Made by a program: the position numbers and the translations under genes. DNA of 64,000 nucleotides from Schistocephalus solidus (Eukaryota > Platyhelminthes > Cestoda > Diphyllobothriidea > Diphyllobothriidae), in the NCBI GenBank assembly GCA_017591395.1, contig WEDG01002121.1:124001-188000 (forward strand), read 5' to 3'. Below are positions 23,625 through 35,270 of this stretch, one piece after another. The notes beneath the pieces were generated by a model that ran no database searches, was not told where the DNA came from, and worked only from the letters and a program-made list of their open reading frames with translations. How positions within the stretch are numbered: the stretch's first letter is position 1; every line of letters starts with the position of its first letter.

Positions 23625-24854
23625 GTAAGTTCTCATCTGTCATCAAACCACGTACACGTTGCGCACCACTCGAATATAAAAAAATATAAATTCCGCCAGT
23701 TAGAAATAAAACTGTGGTTCTTTTTAATAGCTGGACAGGTCAAAGATGGTTTCGAATGGGAATAGATGGCATCCCTTAACATAACTTGGATTGTGGCCCT
23801 AATGAAGTTGGTAAAGAGAGCTTTCGCTTGCAGTCGTGAATACTCACGACAACATTAGGCGCATCTGCTTTATAAACAGCTAAAGGAAATACGACAGTTT
23901 GACAGTGTGCTCCGAAGTAGGGGTGACATTGGGACGGTATTTGGCGCAGAAATGAGTTTTTATATATTGATAGTAAACTTGTACCTCATCTATTGCATTC
24001 TTCCGCCACCCTCGCCAACCCGGACCCGGTCATGAGAAAGAGAGAACGACAAGAAGCCAGGATAAAGGATCAGGTGGAGTAAATGAAAAGGTTTAAAAGC
24101 TCGCCTGTGCGTGTCACACACGCCTGATGACCCCCTAAAGGGTTTAGAGCTTCTCATACACCAGGGGCTGCAAAGATCCCAACGGACTAGGAGTGTCATG
24201 TGACTATTTTTCGTTATTTACAGCTCGAATATTTAATGAAGCTTAATGTATGAAGTTCGCTTAATAAAAGGCTTCAGATGAAAATGCGCGGATTGATTGC
24301 GTCGATGCTTGCAGTTATAGGGTAAAATTCTAAGATTTCACCAGATTTTCGCACAACGGGGCTAGGTGCCTCAGATCTCCCATGCATCACGATAGTATCA
24401 CGGGAGCTTTATTAATAAGGAGCCTGTGGGTGTGACTCACAATCCTCCAGTTAGTCGAGGTGTGAGCTTTGCCGTCAGTTGGTTGACTTTCAATTCACGA
24501 CGTCCACTGCGTAGTGCTAGTTTCAAGCGCTCCTATGGGATCGCATATCGCCCTATCCATAGGACGATTTGAAAGCTAAAGAAGGGAGGGAGAATGAACT
24601 GGGATGCGAATAGGGTCACCGGCTTTGGAGGCACAGACAGCACCTGATACTCACATCTGGCTTAGCCCGTCTGTCGACAGGGGTACCGTTCTGTAGCGGT
24701 TCGGTAGAATTTAGCTTTTTGGAGCTCTAACTAAACACCCTGCTTTAAAAAATCTATATGTGGGAATATGAGAAGTGCATATCCAGGGGTATAAATCGAT
24801 TAACCGTCCATCTCCGTTGTTCCCCGATTATGTCCCGTCTTTCTCTGCTTGCAG
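23625..24854 (+). other. Intron, about 1.2 kb
   Basis: GTAAGT to TTCTCTGCTTGCAG. The stretch 23920-24190 shares a few blocks (for example GGCGCAGAAAT.AGTTT) with 32690-32880, suggesting old copies of one repeat. No gene seen. Confidence 0.7.
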
Positions 24855-25019
24855 CTTCGAAATTGAGAATCTGTTGCCCTTTGAGGGACTGAATATGAAA
24901 ACCCTGATCAACTGCACTAAACTGCCAGAGGAACGCATTTCTTGTGTTGGAACCCTGCTTATTGTTCTTAAACGCATTTGGGAGTCCATTGGCCGCATTA
25001 TTATTTTCAATGGAACGCC
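24855..25019 (+). CDS. NMDA-type receptor, coding exon 3
   Basis: The acceptor is CTGCTTGCAG and the donor CGCC|GTAAGT. It enters after two codon bases and leaves after two, keeping the frame. Residues 266-321 include an NCT sequon and end GRIIIFNGTP. This corresponds to the region of GluN2 just before the '[11 protein letters not shown]' strand. The minus-strand frame over the same bases is a shadow. Confidence 0.8.
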
Positions 25020-25863
25020 GTAAGTGATCTAACTGTTTTGACTTTTGAGAAAGATACACCAGAAGTGCGCGGGATTCCGTTTTACTGAATAAATTATAAA
25101 CTCTGTTCAGTTTTTTCACATAAAGTGTTTTTAAACTCAAAATTACAATGAGTAAAAGTAACCATACATAGGAGTATGCCTTTGCCTTTGCCATATTCGG
25201 GAGCTTGAACTCCACAAAGAATTTTGTGTCTAGAACTTGAGATGGACTTCGGAAATTATTCTTTATAATGGCAGCACAGGTATTAACTTAAAGTTAATAC
25301 ACATGTTTCGTCTATATTCTGCCGCTGCATGACAGAGCTGTAAGAAGTTCGTCTGATCAGTGGGTCATCCGTCATTTCCATGTGCTTTCTGCCAGATACT
25401 TCGGCTTTTAATAAATTCACCTGCCTCAAGTTACTAATTAACGTCTTAGGATACTATAAAGCTGAAATTGAGAAAAACTACCTGAATGTCTCGAAAACCC
25501 ATGAAGCATGATTAAACCCAAGTTCAATTACAGTAGACTTTTAAAGCTGTTGATATCTGAGCTGCGAGCTGAATAAGTAAGTTATTATAAATATTAACGC
25601 CTGCATTGGAAAAATATGATACTTCACAAAACGTTTGGAACTTTTGCAACCCCTCATCTCACAAAACGTTTCAAAAGTTTCTGCCTAATAAGAACGTTAA
25701 AAGGTTTGCTTATTTTTTAATAGGCACGCTGATAAAACAAATTTTATGCCCACAAACGAGCCCATAACGATATGTTAAAAAGTAGGCATTTTCCCACAAA
25801 CTTACCTCCCCCTCTTTATTAGTATCTCACTCATTTTAAACTATCGTTAATATTTCTTGGCAG
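25020..25863 (+). other. Intron, about 0.8 kb, with an old ribozyme repeat
   Basis: GTAAGT to TTTCTTGGCAG. It holds the decayed hammerhead repeat at 25270-25402. Confidence 0.8.
25270..25402 (-). mobile_element. Decayed copy of the hammerhead-bearing repeat
   Basis: It aligns along its length with 40953-41106: GCACAGGTATTA at one end, CACATGTTTCG, GCCGCTGCATGACAGAGC, CAGTGGGTC, and TGTGCTTTCTG. On the minus strand the core reads CCCA-CTGATCA ... GAAACATG. The G8-to-C change and partial loss of stem II pairing predict no activity. Confidence 0.65.
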
Positions 25864-26079
25864 GTATGATCTTAATGCTCTCCTCTACCTTGCGCAAACC
25901 TTGAAGGGAACCGAACATGAATACCTGCTTGAGGTATTTGGCGAAGGCTACGTGTGGATATTTACACCTTCAACAATGGCCTTGCTCACGATTGCTGATG
26001 AAACCCAAAAGCAGAACGCACGTGGGCCGATCTTTCTTGTCGGAATTCACTGTCTTCGAAAAAATCCCAGGGATGTTCG
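25864..26079 (+). CDS. NMDA-type receptor, coding exon 4
   Basis: The acceptor is TTTCTTGGCAG and the donor TTCG|GTAGGT. It enters and leaves after two codon bases. Residues 321-393 read LLYLAQTLKGTEHEYLLEVF, then EGYVWIFTPS. They align closely in spacing with GluN2 [33 protein letters not shown]. The end (GPIFLVGIHCLRKNPRDVR) corresponds to [23 protein letters not shown]. This exon is among the strongest evidence for a GluN2-like amino-terminal domain. Confidence 0.9.
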
Positions 26080-27725
26080 GTAGGTAACTGACCCCTACAT
26101 TTGAAGACCCCTTTGTGCTTTAACCACAAAATGCTCTATTTCAGACTATTGTGCATGAATCCAATTACGTCATTAGTCTCTATTATCCATCTCCGAAAAA
26201 GGAGATTTTGCTTGAAGTTAATTAAGCATGAAATATGCCTAGAGGGAAGACTATGGGCTTTAAGCACGAAATAGTCTTTTGTTGCGGATGAAATTAGTAT
26301 TTTCGCATCTAGTAAAAACGGAGATGTTGGTTGAAGTTATCTTTGCATGAAATGTGCCTAAACTCAGAACATTTTCGTCTAAATTAAGCAGATTTGACAT
26401 GAAAATCAAAATATTATTTTTTTGTGACAGAGCAAGCCAGTTTTCAAGTCTTAGGTCTCCTAAAATATGAGCGAGGGCTGTTGATGTGTCTGGAACGATT
26501 GCTTTGTAAAACTTTCTACTGAAAATGCTGGGAATCTTCTAAGTAAATTTTTCAATCGGTCTCAGCGGATCGTTTTCAGTACAGGAAGTGTTCATTTACA
26601 GATAATGGCGTATATCATGAAACATGTTCTCCATTGGAAAATAGACCTCAGGTAGGATATAGCTTAGGAAAATTAAGAGCTCCAGGGTTGATAATTTGTG
26701 AACTAAGATGGACACGCTGGAACAGATTTCATTATACGATGACTTTTCAAAGACCCTGTTCGGCTCTCTATTGTTACAGAGTCAACATTTCGTAAAATGT
26801 TTCTGCTTGATTAAATGAAGTTAACACTTGGACAATGGTGAGCCGACCAATCTCTGAGATACTTTACCATATGAGCAAGTATCTTTCAGTGAACCCATTT
26901 AATTTAATTAATGGCGCTGGTTTTTGCAAGCGTTTCTCAATGGTTACAGGCAAAAGCGATACTGAACAATAAGAATACTAAAAGTGTATGCATTTTTGGC
27001 AGTGCTTTTCATTTTAAAACATGATTATATTGAAAAATGTGCGCACTGGCCTCCCATATTACATAAACGAAAAGGGTGCTGCCATCTTTGAAATTCAGTT
27101 TTAAAATTTTGTAGCTACAAAAATGTTCTATGATCGCAAAACGCCTTTTCAAATGGCATAGTAACTGTCTAATTATTAATGCTCCTTGTAAACTATGCAA
27201 TATGACAAAGTAAGGTAAAAGACCTTATGAGACTTTTATAATATCTTCTTGGCCAAATAGAAGAATGTACGAGCTTTCTTAAGGAGAAAATATACAGCGT
27301 GTACTTTGACTCCCTTTATGCATAAGCAGCGACAAGTCTATTAAAATATTATTAAGAAATTTAAAACTTTTCTGAAAATGCATGGCTGGACCTTCGTTCG
27401 AGTAAGGAAGACCGTGTTGGTTACTAAAATAACTTAAAAACTTTAAACTTAACGTTAAATTTAAATTTAAATTTAATTTAATTTAAATTTAATTTGATTT
27501 AATTTAATTTAAATTTAAATTTAAATTTAAAACGTTTCTCAAAATGCATGGCTGGACCTTCGTTCGAGTAAGGAACACCTAGTTGGTTACTAAAGGTCAC
27601 AATAAAAGAACTTTTTGCGTATTTACTATAGAACATCTTTGAATTAGATAGACACTAAAACTCAACGAGAAAAATGTATATAAATTAAAATTTACTTTTT
27701 AATAAGTGCTTTTGGCAGATGTTAG
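26080..27725 (+). other. Intron, about 1.6 kb, with duplicated sequence
   Basis: Contains a diverged tandem duplication near 26115-26370 (AGATTTTGCTTGAAGTTA against AGATGTTGGTTGAAGTTA, both followed by GCATGAAAT.TGCCTA) and the AT minisatellite at 27358-27600. No gene seen. Confidence 0.7.
27358..27600. repeat. AAATTT-type minisatellite between 70-bp direct repeats
   Basis: The block AAATGCATGGCTGGACCTTC and its flanks occur at about 27375 and again at about 27542, each followed by GTTCGAGTAAGGAA and GTTGGTTACTAAA. Between them, 27440-27535 is built of runs of AAATTT and AATTTAATTT. This looks like a local duplication with an expanded A/T array. Confidence 0.85.
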
Positions 27726-27784
27726 TAATTCATTTGACCCATTTGTGAAAAACCTAAATGGGGACTGTACCTACGACAGCATGG
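27726..27784 (+). CDS. NMDA-type receptor, short coding exon 5 (probable)
   Basis: This exon is chosen because it joins exon 4 to exon 7 in frame. Entry after two codon bases requires the acceptor ATGTTAG at 27725, not the better-looking TTTTGGCAG seven bases upstream, which would shift the frame. It leaves at ATGG|GTGAAG after one codon base, which fits the acceptor at 29314. Residues 393-413 read NSFDPFVKNLNGDCTYDSM. No clear counterpart in vertebrate GluN2; it would lengthen a loop of the amino-terminal domain. The open frame continues to 28041, but that part overlaps a SINE. Confidence 0.5.
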
Positions 27785-27971
27785 GTGAAGCCCTGTCCAT
27801 CTGGGCTACCAGGACCCCTGGGAATGTTTTGGTGAATCCCATTTTTGTTGAGTTACCCACCCGTCATATAACTGGGTGGCTTGGGAAATTCTGCTTGGGT
27901 CATTGGCGGATCCCATGCTTTGCATTAGGCTGGAGAGATAACATAACCAAATTGTCATTAATTTCCTATGG

Positions 27972-28195
27972 CTACGTTGAGCCTCCTTGCTCAGTTGGTC
28001 AGAATGTTGGCTGTTCTCAATTCGTACCGTTTCTCTCGTGAATTCGAATCCAGTCAGGGTCTCTGAGTTTTCCCAATGTGGTCAAATGGCCCTGGTTATC
28101 GGAGGCTACTGGATGTAGAAGTATTTAGTTCTGACCTCCCAACGTGACGGAAATATCTATGTATTCTGCTGCAAGATAGAAATAATGCAATGATA
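27972..28195 (+). mobile_element. tRNA-derived SINE, second family
   Basis: It starts with GAGCCTCCTTGCTCAGTTGG (A-box like TGCTCAGTTGGTCAGAATG) and has a B-box GAATTCGAATCC about 45 bases on. These are an internal RNA polymerase III promoter. The tail (GGTCTCTGAG...) differs from the hammerhead SINE family. Related heads are at 42500-42640 and 52378-52500, both on the minus strand. Confidence 0.65.
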
Positions 28196-28745
28196 CACAG
28201 GTAATCCTTTCTAAATTGAAAACGCATTTCAAAATTTTTGTAAACAGTTCATAAAATACGACACCAACTGCAAGTCCTGTCCGGCAAAAATTTTTTTTCA
28301 ACCGAGACCAGGGGAAAGGGAGGAAGAATGAGCCTGGCGCCTCGTGTTAATTTATATTTTTTTGGCGAAAATTTTTGTCTGTCGTTGTTGTCTTTAGTTG
28401 ACAGCAAGTTTCCGGGTAAATAGTCGTATGGTTGAGATAAGGATTACTTTTCAATAAATAAATAGAGCTGCTCAGCTAGAAAACAACTGTTTTAGGTGTC
28501 AGAGTGGTGCGTTTAAGCGAGCAAAAAAGGAGTAGTTCACCCGTCACAAATCAACTTCCAATTACGGGATCCAAGCTTATTACTTATGTTCGCTCTACAG
28601 GTCATTTGGAAAAAACTCCATAGCGTATACCACATTATATCCTCGAACGTTGGAAATCTGAATTGTTTTCAGATGGAAGAGGGTCTTTTTGTATTTAAGC
28701 GCTAACATTTTTATTATTTAATAGTTTAATTTGTGCTTATTTCAG

Positions 28746-28914
28746 AAGATATTGCTGCGTTTCAATTACCTTTACAGAGTCTAAAACAACGTCCTTTCTG
28801 CAAAGTATCGGCTTTTATATACCCCTTAGTATCCACTGATCTAGCAACTGGCAAAGCTGTTAACCGGCTTACAAGGGTGCAACAAGCACTCTTGGCAGGA
28901 CTACCTAGTCATGG
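28746..28914 (+). other. Exon-like stretch, doubtful
   Basis: A 56-codon open frame sits between a strong acceptor (TTTGTGCTTATTTCAG) and CATGG|GTAATC. It could follow exon 5, since both borders need one codon base. Its exit after two bases then breaks the frame into exon 29314, so including it makes the transcript non-coding downstream. A weak in-phase donor (CCTA|GTCATG) would rescue it. The encoded residues (DIAAFQLPLQS...) have no receptor similarity that I recognise. It is either a frame-breaking cassette exon or chance. Confidence 0.3.
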
Positions 28915-29313
28915 GTAATCGAATGAATTAAACCGATTACGAGAATGCGATTTTCGATTAAACAAACTGTCAATTTGAAGCCTCGGGTAGCCACACTATG
29001 AACGTTAACATAAGCTTTAAGGATTATTTGATAGATCAAATGATAAGCTTTAAATCCTTAATACATGTATAACCTCAAAGAGCTTGAAAGAAGAATCAAA
29101 GCAAATTTATATCCTTGTACTCAGAAAATTAAATCCATTAGGTGTGGCCAAAATTTAAAAAAATATATCTGTTAAAACCTGAAAATATTAAACATGGTTA
29201 AAAACGTGCACGTTAACTATTTCAGCTCAGAGTTTTATGAAGTCAATGAAAATGCACTTGGAAGCTCATTTTCAATTATTCTACTGATTCTTACCATTGC
29301 GTATATGTTTTAG

Positions 29314-29566
29314 GTCTAATATGCCTGAATGACAATACAAACCGCAGGAAGTTCAGTGCTCTGGCTGTGGAAATATGGTATCGGTCGCTAATGGAATTAC
29401 TCAGGCAAATGGTCGAAATATTTCCGCACACGAAACCACTCTCCTTGAGTCCCCTGACCACGGACACGCTTGCCTACTATCGCGATCTTCTGGAAAAATT
29501 GCGACCGAACAATCTGTGCGAGGTAAATGAACGCATAGGGTGGAAATGGGGACAACGACTTAATGC
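29314..29566 (+). CDS. NMDA-type receptor, coding exon 6
   Basis: The acceptor is TATATGTTTTAG and the donor AATGC|GTAAGT, an ideal donor preferred over an earlier GAG|GTAAAT. Entry needs one codon base, exit leaves two. Residues 413-497 include FSALAVEIWYRSLMELLRQM and end LCEVNERIGWKWGQRLNA. The first helix corresponds to RDGIAIITTAASDML of GluN2. The Cys followed by a Trp-rich turn corresponds to the conserved C...W region before the last strand pair of the amino-terminal domain. Confidence 0.8.
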
Positions 29567-31654
29567 GTAAGTCTAAATAAATATATATATATATGAAATT
29601 TAAGATAATAATATAATCAGGTAGATCAAATCTTTCGGGAGAAAGAAGTTCTGCGTTTTGAAATTTTGGTTTTCAACAACATAATGTAGAAGAAGAAGCA
29701 GAAGAAGTAGAGTTCTCCGGGAGAGGTATATTGGTTGTCTGACGTTTCGAGTAGTTGTTTCGTCCATCCATCTTCGGAGCCTGGAGAGTCATACTCGCAC
29801 CTCCCATTATATGCCACTGTTCGCATTGCTCCTGGCCTGTCAACACTGACTGTGCGCTGTGTCCGCCTTGTGTCACCCCCGCCGATCGCCTGTTCTGACG
29901 CGTCAGCTTGTGTCAGCTGCGTCGTCTCACTTCGGCTTGGTTCACCTCGGTCGTTGTCACACCTGCTGACCATTGTGATGCCGCATCAGCCGGGGTTTAA
30001 CTGTGACGTGGTCTACCTCATCCTCGTTGGCTGCGGAGATAGTTTGCAACCCCGGATGTCCCATTCCGTTATGGTCTTCTAGCAGGAAGGGTCGTAACAC
30101 CAGATTGATGTGGCGGTTGGCTGAGCAGTCGTAAACATTCAAACTTCCTTTTTCTGCCTTGAAGTTTAATCGTCACCTCGGCCCACAATTTCAGCAGCGT
30201 CAAAGTTAAAGACGTGCCCTATCTGCGCAGAACGGGTTGCCACCTCTGACTTTGGGTCCAACCTTCATACTGCCAGCTGATGCTCGTGCATTCACGTTGG
30301 CATCTGTCGCCCGGTTTCTCCAACATGTTTGCATATCCTGCAGGTGCACTGAAACTGGTAGACGACGGCTGATCTCTCCCAATAAGGAATGGGTTTTTTT
30401 GGCCAAATCACGTGCTGTCGGATTGTTGAGGTAGGCCGAACAGGCGATCGGCGGGCCTGAGGACACCGGTGACACGAGGGGGACAGCACACAGTCAGTGT
30501 TGAAAAGGCCAGGAGCGATGCGAACAGTGGCATATAATGTGAGATGCGAGCATGACACTCCAGTCACTGAAGAGGGGAAAACAACTACTTGAAACGTCAG
30601 ACAACCAATATAGCTCTCCCGATGAACGCTCCTTCTGGGAATCGAATTTTCTCTACTATTAGTATGCATACTGTAGTTGCAGGAAAAATCTTATCAGCTC
30701 TTCAAAAAAATATAACTCAGAACCGCAAGTTTTTATGGAAGTCATTAGCAAAATTTCATTAGAATTTTGTCGGATTTCGTCCTGTGACACCACCAGTTTA
30801 TCCCTCTAGAACATCGGAAGACGTCTAACTACTGTTTTGAAAAATATATGCTCTAGGCTGCTTGAGCGCGTCGTTTTGGAAGATTTTGCCCGAATTGCTT
30901 GCTCGAATCTATAAATAGCCCCATGGTGCACATATAATTTGTCTCTGAATATGTGCCATTTACGGGTTTACTATTCGTTAGAACAAAAATCCTTTGAATT
31001 TCGCCATTTTCCGAGTGTCGGGAGTTTATATGATTTCTAGAAATTTAGCGCTTTAACAATCATACGTCTAATGTGGGCCAAAATTTAAACTGACCAGCAG
31101 TCTAAAGAAGAACCGGTCTGGGAATGCCGTTAGTTTATGGCTATTTAATTAGGTGCGAACCATAAAAATATATTAGTATTCATTTAATTTTGCTGCCTTT
31201 TGTCAAAATAATTTATGCTTTCCATGACCTGTTCATGCCTGATGTACTTTGTAATCCCAGGGCTCATTTTTAATATGCCAGTATAATTTTTGTGAGCCGC
31301 ATAAACATGTTACGTAGCCTATGAAAACTCACTGGAGGATCAGAAGATATCTAAGAAAAACCGGAGTACGAAATAGTCATCTGCAACTGTTTAATAAAAT
31401 CGTTACTTAAAATAAAGTCCAAACTCTAAAAGTAGGATCAAAATTGTACACAACCTTGATGCAGCTAACAAATAAGGTTTATTCTCTTCCACAGTTAAGC
31501 CATATGGGGATGGAATGCTTTTCACTCCCCGTTCCCTGTACAGACACAGGGAATGGAAGTTGCTTTCATTTGTCAGTTTAAGCTGTTTTTGGTTGAGGAA
31601 TCAATTCCTTGCTTTTGATAATTGAATTTGACAGTTTCCTGCCTCTTTACCTAG
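29567..31654 (+). other. Intron, about 2.1 kb, with a PLE remnant
   Basis: GTAAGT to TCTTTACCTAG. It contains a short (TA)n tract (29578-29594) and the inverted-repeat-flanked PLE remnant at 29715-30625. 30670-31640 shows nothing definite. Confidence 0.8.
29715..30625 (-). mobile_element. PLE remnant between inverted terminal repeats
   Basis: The outer arms 29715-29880 and 30465-30625 are inverted copies of each other, sharing TATTGGTTGTCTGACGTTTC and the later block CCACTGTTCGCATCGCTCCT with few changes. Between them the minus strand encodes a GIY-YIG endonuclease relic: PYWERSAVVYQFQCTCRICK, then HVGETGRQMPT, a stop, MHEHQLAV, and a decayed C-terminal part down to about 29950. The order VVY.F.C.C.ICK..GETGR...R..EH is typical of PLEs. 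Several stops show it is dead. Penelope elements often carry such pseudo-LTRs in direct or inverted arrangement. Confidence 0.75.
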
Positions 31655-31784
31655 AATCATGCGCAATCTCCAACTGACCTTGGACGACGAACCAGTGAGC
31701 TTCCTTAGTAATGGCGGGTTGAATGTATCTAAGCTACTTATTTTGAATTCTCGAACAACTACGGAAAAAATGGATTGGTTCAAA
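31655..31784 (+). CDS. NMDA-type receptor, coding exon 7
   Basis: The acceptor is CCTCTTTACCTAG and the donor TTCAAA|GTTAGT. Enters after two codon bases, ends in phase 0. Residues 497-540 read MRNLQLTLDDEPVSFLSNGG, then LNVSKLLILNSRTTTEKMDWFK. They match GluN2 [38 protein letters not shown], the last strands of the amino-terminal domain. An NVS sequon is present. The minus-strand frame over this exon is a shadow. Confidence 0.9.
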
Positions 31785-32364
31785 GTTAGTCATTGTTTTA
31801 TTCGTAACGCTGTCTTTGCATGCAATTTTAGATCTTCGTAAAGTTTTTTCGCAATGTTAAATTGGGTCCCCACCAAAAACAGACCATTTACATACAATGT
31901 GGAACTTTATATTAACTTCAGAATTTCTAGAACCAGTTTGTTAGGTCACGTGCAATGTTTGGTACTCAAACAAATTTTATTTAATACTTTCTTTCAAAAA
32001 TTCCTCCTCATCTCTTATTTTTAAAAATTTAAACTTAGCAATTGTTTTACCTTAAGGGATATTTAAAATCATATAGTTTTCAGTTATGTAAACATGCTGT
32101 ATAATGCAGAGTGAGATGGTTATAACAAATGCCGTCACAAATAAATTTATGTAAGCATAACATGTCCTGAATAATTGTCAATAGGATTATTTTATCGAAA
32201 TTGAATTTTCTAGACAAAACAATTTTATGCTTGAATAAAAGTTGCATTTAAAACATACACTAGACCTTCATAAAGGATAATGGTACATTCTCCATCAAAC
32301 CTTCATTTCAACTCCAAATTCTTACAGTGTGCATGTCCAAACTTGATAAAATTTCCATTTTTAG
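31785..32364 (+). other. Intron, 580 bp
   Basis: GTTAGT to TTTCCATTTTTAG; plain AT-rich intron. Confidence 0.9.
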
Positions 32365-32538
32365 GTCGGAACTTGGTCAATGAGTAGTAAGTGGGGAAGG
32401 ACCAAATCCCGACTCTGGTTGGATGGGGTTACCTGGCCTGGAGGTGCTAACTCCCCTCCCATTGGTCGATCACGCAATATGAAACTCCGCGTGGCAATGC
32501 TTCAGGAGAAGCCATTTCTTATCTACGGAAAGTTACAG
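32365..32538 (+). CDS. NMDA-type receptor, coding exon 8 (linker and S1 start)
   Basis: The acceptor is CCATTTTTAG and the donor TACAG|GTAAGT; phase 0 at both ends. Residues 541-598 begin VGTWS and carry the family hallmark WPGG near 565 (GluN1 has IWPGG, GluN2 VWPR). Then comes MKLRVAMLQEKPFLIYGKLQ, the first strand of the glutamate-binding S1 segment (GluN2 HLSIVTLEEAPFVIVE). This exon alone identifies an NMDA-type receptor and marks the join of the amino-terminal and ligand-binding domains. Confidence 0.93.
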
Positions 32539-34904
32539 GTAAGTGATCAAAGCAGGATAAATTTGTTTCCAGGGATTTTTGCATGATATCAATGTTAAAT
32601 AAGTAATATTTTGGCCGATAATATGTGATAGTTTGATAATAATGAACTATGCTGTCCCCCGTATGCACTAAATGTTGAGCGCAGGACTAATGATTGGCGC
32701 AGAAATTAGTTTGTAGAAACATGGTACTTTAATGCATCCAAATCACTCACTCTTTCCCACTCCAAAAGGAAAATAATGCCAAGAAAATCGGATGTTGGCA
32801 CAGAAACGGTGGCTGCCAAATTTAAATAATCAGTCTACGCGTGCCTCACACATGACTGAGTCATCATATATTGTACTTTGTTTTCATAGAAAGCAGTTGG
32901 GACTTGCGACCTCACTAATGAATCATTGAACCAGGCATTCATTCCTCAAGCCAGCTGACCCATATACACAATTCTGACAGTGGAGACCATGTTATATAAT
33001 CAATTGATAGCTTATATTTGTGTCTAGGTCATGAAGTATGAATTCCTGTGTTTGCTGGAGAAAAAAGAATTTAAAAAATGCTTCATAAGTCCTTCTAACA
33101 AAAATGTTCCTCTTCTATGTGCTTTCTCAACAGTTAGGGAATTTTGTACTTAAAAGACCCTGGGCGGTTTTGGAAGATAAGATAAATACAATTTTTTTTC
33201 ATGTGAGGTAGACTTCAAAAATGACCCTTTCACAGACGATAAAGTTAGGTTCTTCTGTTGAAATTGTTTTTTTTCAAAGCTTTATACAATGGCACTGAAA
33301 GAATTGAGCACAAGGACGATTGCAGACTGCAATGCAAAGAACACCAGTTAGCACCCTACAGCTGCTTGTCATGCGCACTCATTTGCAAAATTCCTAGCTT
33401 TTTGAAACCAGAAAGTGGGCTTAACTGGCGTTTCCAAGTGATGATCAATCCATGTCCGTAGTTTGAGCATATTTTCTTCTTCCCTACTCCTTCTTGAAAC
33501 TCGGCTCTTGGCTGCACTTTTTTCCCTAAATCGCATTATCACTTAAATATATGTAGTTATTTTATAAGTGATAAAACCCAGCTTCAGTCAGCGTATTTAT
33601 CCAATGCATAGTATTAGCGTGTCTCCTTGAGAGCACTTTGTCCGTTTGTTAACTTGGGCCCATCCGTCAAGAATACTGCAAACTGAACCTAGTGAAAACC
33701 TTTTTTTGACTGACAATCATTCTTAGCCCTAAGTAACGTTGAAAAATGCAGCTGCGTGTGTTGCGAATGACGTAACGACAGGGAAACTATGTTTTTAAGG
33801 TCATTTGGTACATTTTTCCACCGGTTTACTTCTAATAAATGGGAAAACTGCTGATCACGTTGCGCTCTCCCTGACCTTACGAGCAAAATCGTTCACCGCA
33901 ATTTCAGTAAACAGCCTGAACAGCCCAGAGGACAAAGTACAGCGTCTTGAATAAATGCAATAATTATACTTTAGGCCAACATTCCCGGATAATTGAAATG
34001 GGCATTGTAAGCCAAAAGGTAAATTTAAGCCTCTCATTGCCTGAATGTCACTGTGAAAACACGCCATTTACAAGCTAACTTATGGAAAATAGATATTTGG
34101 CAGTTGGATTTGTCGCAAAATATTCCTGTATTTCATACGTTCTAGTTTTTTCTGGCAATATAAACTCTTAATGTTTGTGATGGATTGCTTGTAAATAAGG
34201 CGTCTATGATCCTGACCGTACTCTTTATGATTCCCCTTCGAATTTTACCATAATCCTAAACTATTTGCCATATTTTAGTCAGATAACGCATAAAAGTGTG
34301 ATCGGAATAATAGTTAGGTGATTGGTTTCTTTAACTAAAGTTTAAAATTTGGAGAGTACCATTCATGTTTTGTAAGCTCGATTTATTGAGATTTTAGCTT
34401 TTTACTGAGATGTGAAAAAAAAATAAAACTTGGTTGAAAGCTTTTTTAAACTATTTGCGTTATTTTTTAAAAAAAGCGTCGAGTTCCAGGTTATTATGAC
34501 GCAACTTGCCTACAAATATACACAGCAATTACATTCAATTTTTAAAAAAATTCCCTTCTCAGTTAATTGCAATACGAAGAAATTACTAGGTACTCAGAAT
34601 AATTTAAAGTTTATCTGTTTAAAAGGTCGAAAATACTGAATGCGTAATTACCATGTAACATGAATGGTCAGGATATCCGCAAAGTTTATCACAATTTAAA
34701 TGTCAAAAATTGACATTTATTCCTTTTTTAGTTAAATATTTAATAGAAAATATCATATGATTCAAAGAGGCATACACGACATTGCTTATCTATGCAAAAG
34801 TAAAAATTCCATTCGTAACCCTTTTCGTTTAAAAAGTAAGCAGGTTTCCTGTGCTGATACATATTCTGTAGAAAATAATGCTTTTTATCCTTTTTTTATA
34901 TATT

Positions 34905-35270
34905 CTGGTCGCATGGCGGTTGCGCTGGATTAACACGGGGCCAAATCAGGGTAAAACATGCGTTATTATTAACTGGGACGCGGTCCCATATCAAATGCTG
35001 AAAATGGGGGTGTGCGTGTGGAAAATGACATGCGTATGTGCAGGCCTATGCTACAATCAACTCTCCCACTCCATGGGCGATAAGTCCTTGCCACCTGAGC
35101 CCACCTCCGGTCTTCATGACTATGCCTTGACACCGGGCAAAGGCGGTAAAGTGAAGAGAGAGTGCAGTAGATGCTGTGCAAGTCTAATATCACTTAAAAC
35201 TAATTTGTGCACAAGTTACCATCCTTGCGTCACCCCTTTGTGAAGCATACGGTGGACATCATCTGACGAC
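34905..35270 (-). repeat. Dispersed repeat family R3, copy 1
   Basis: The minus strand matches the + strand of 39205-39590 and 45262-45650: GACGATGTCCACCGTATGC-type start, TTAGTTTTAAGTGATA, GCTGCATCTACTGCACTCTC, GGTGTCAAGGCA, GACCGGAGGTGGG, and an ACGCGGTCCCAGTT-AATAAT tail. No coding content recognised. Confidence 0.75.

Larger units (their letters stand above)
27785..29313 (+). other. Intron, about 1.5 kb
   Basis: Runs from the GTGAAG donor at 27785 to the acceptor TATATGTTTTAG. It contains a tRNA-derived SINE (27972-28195) and the uncertain exon-like stretch 28746-28914. Confidence 0.5.
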
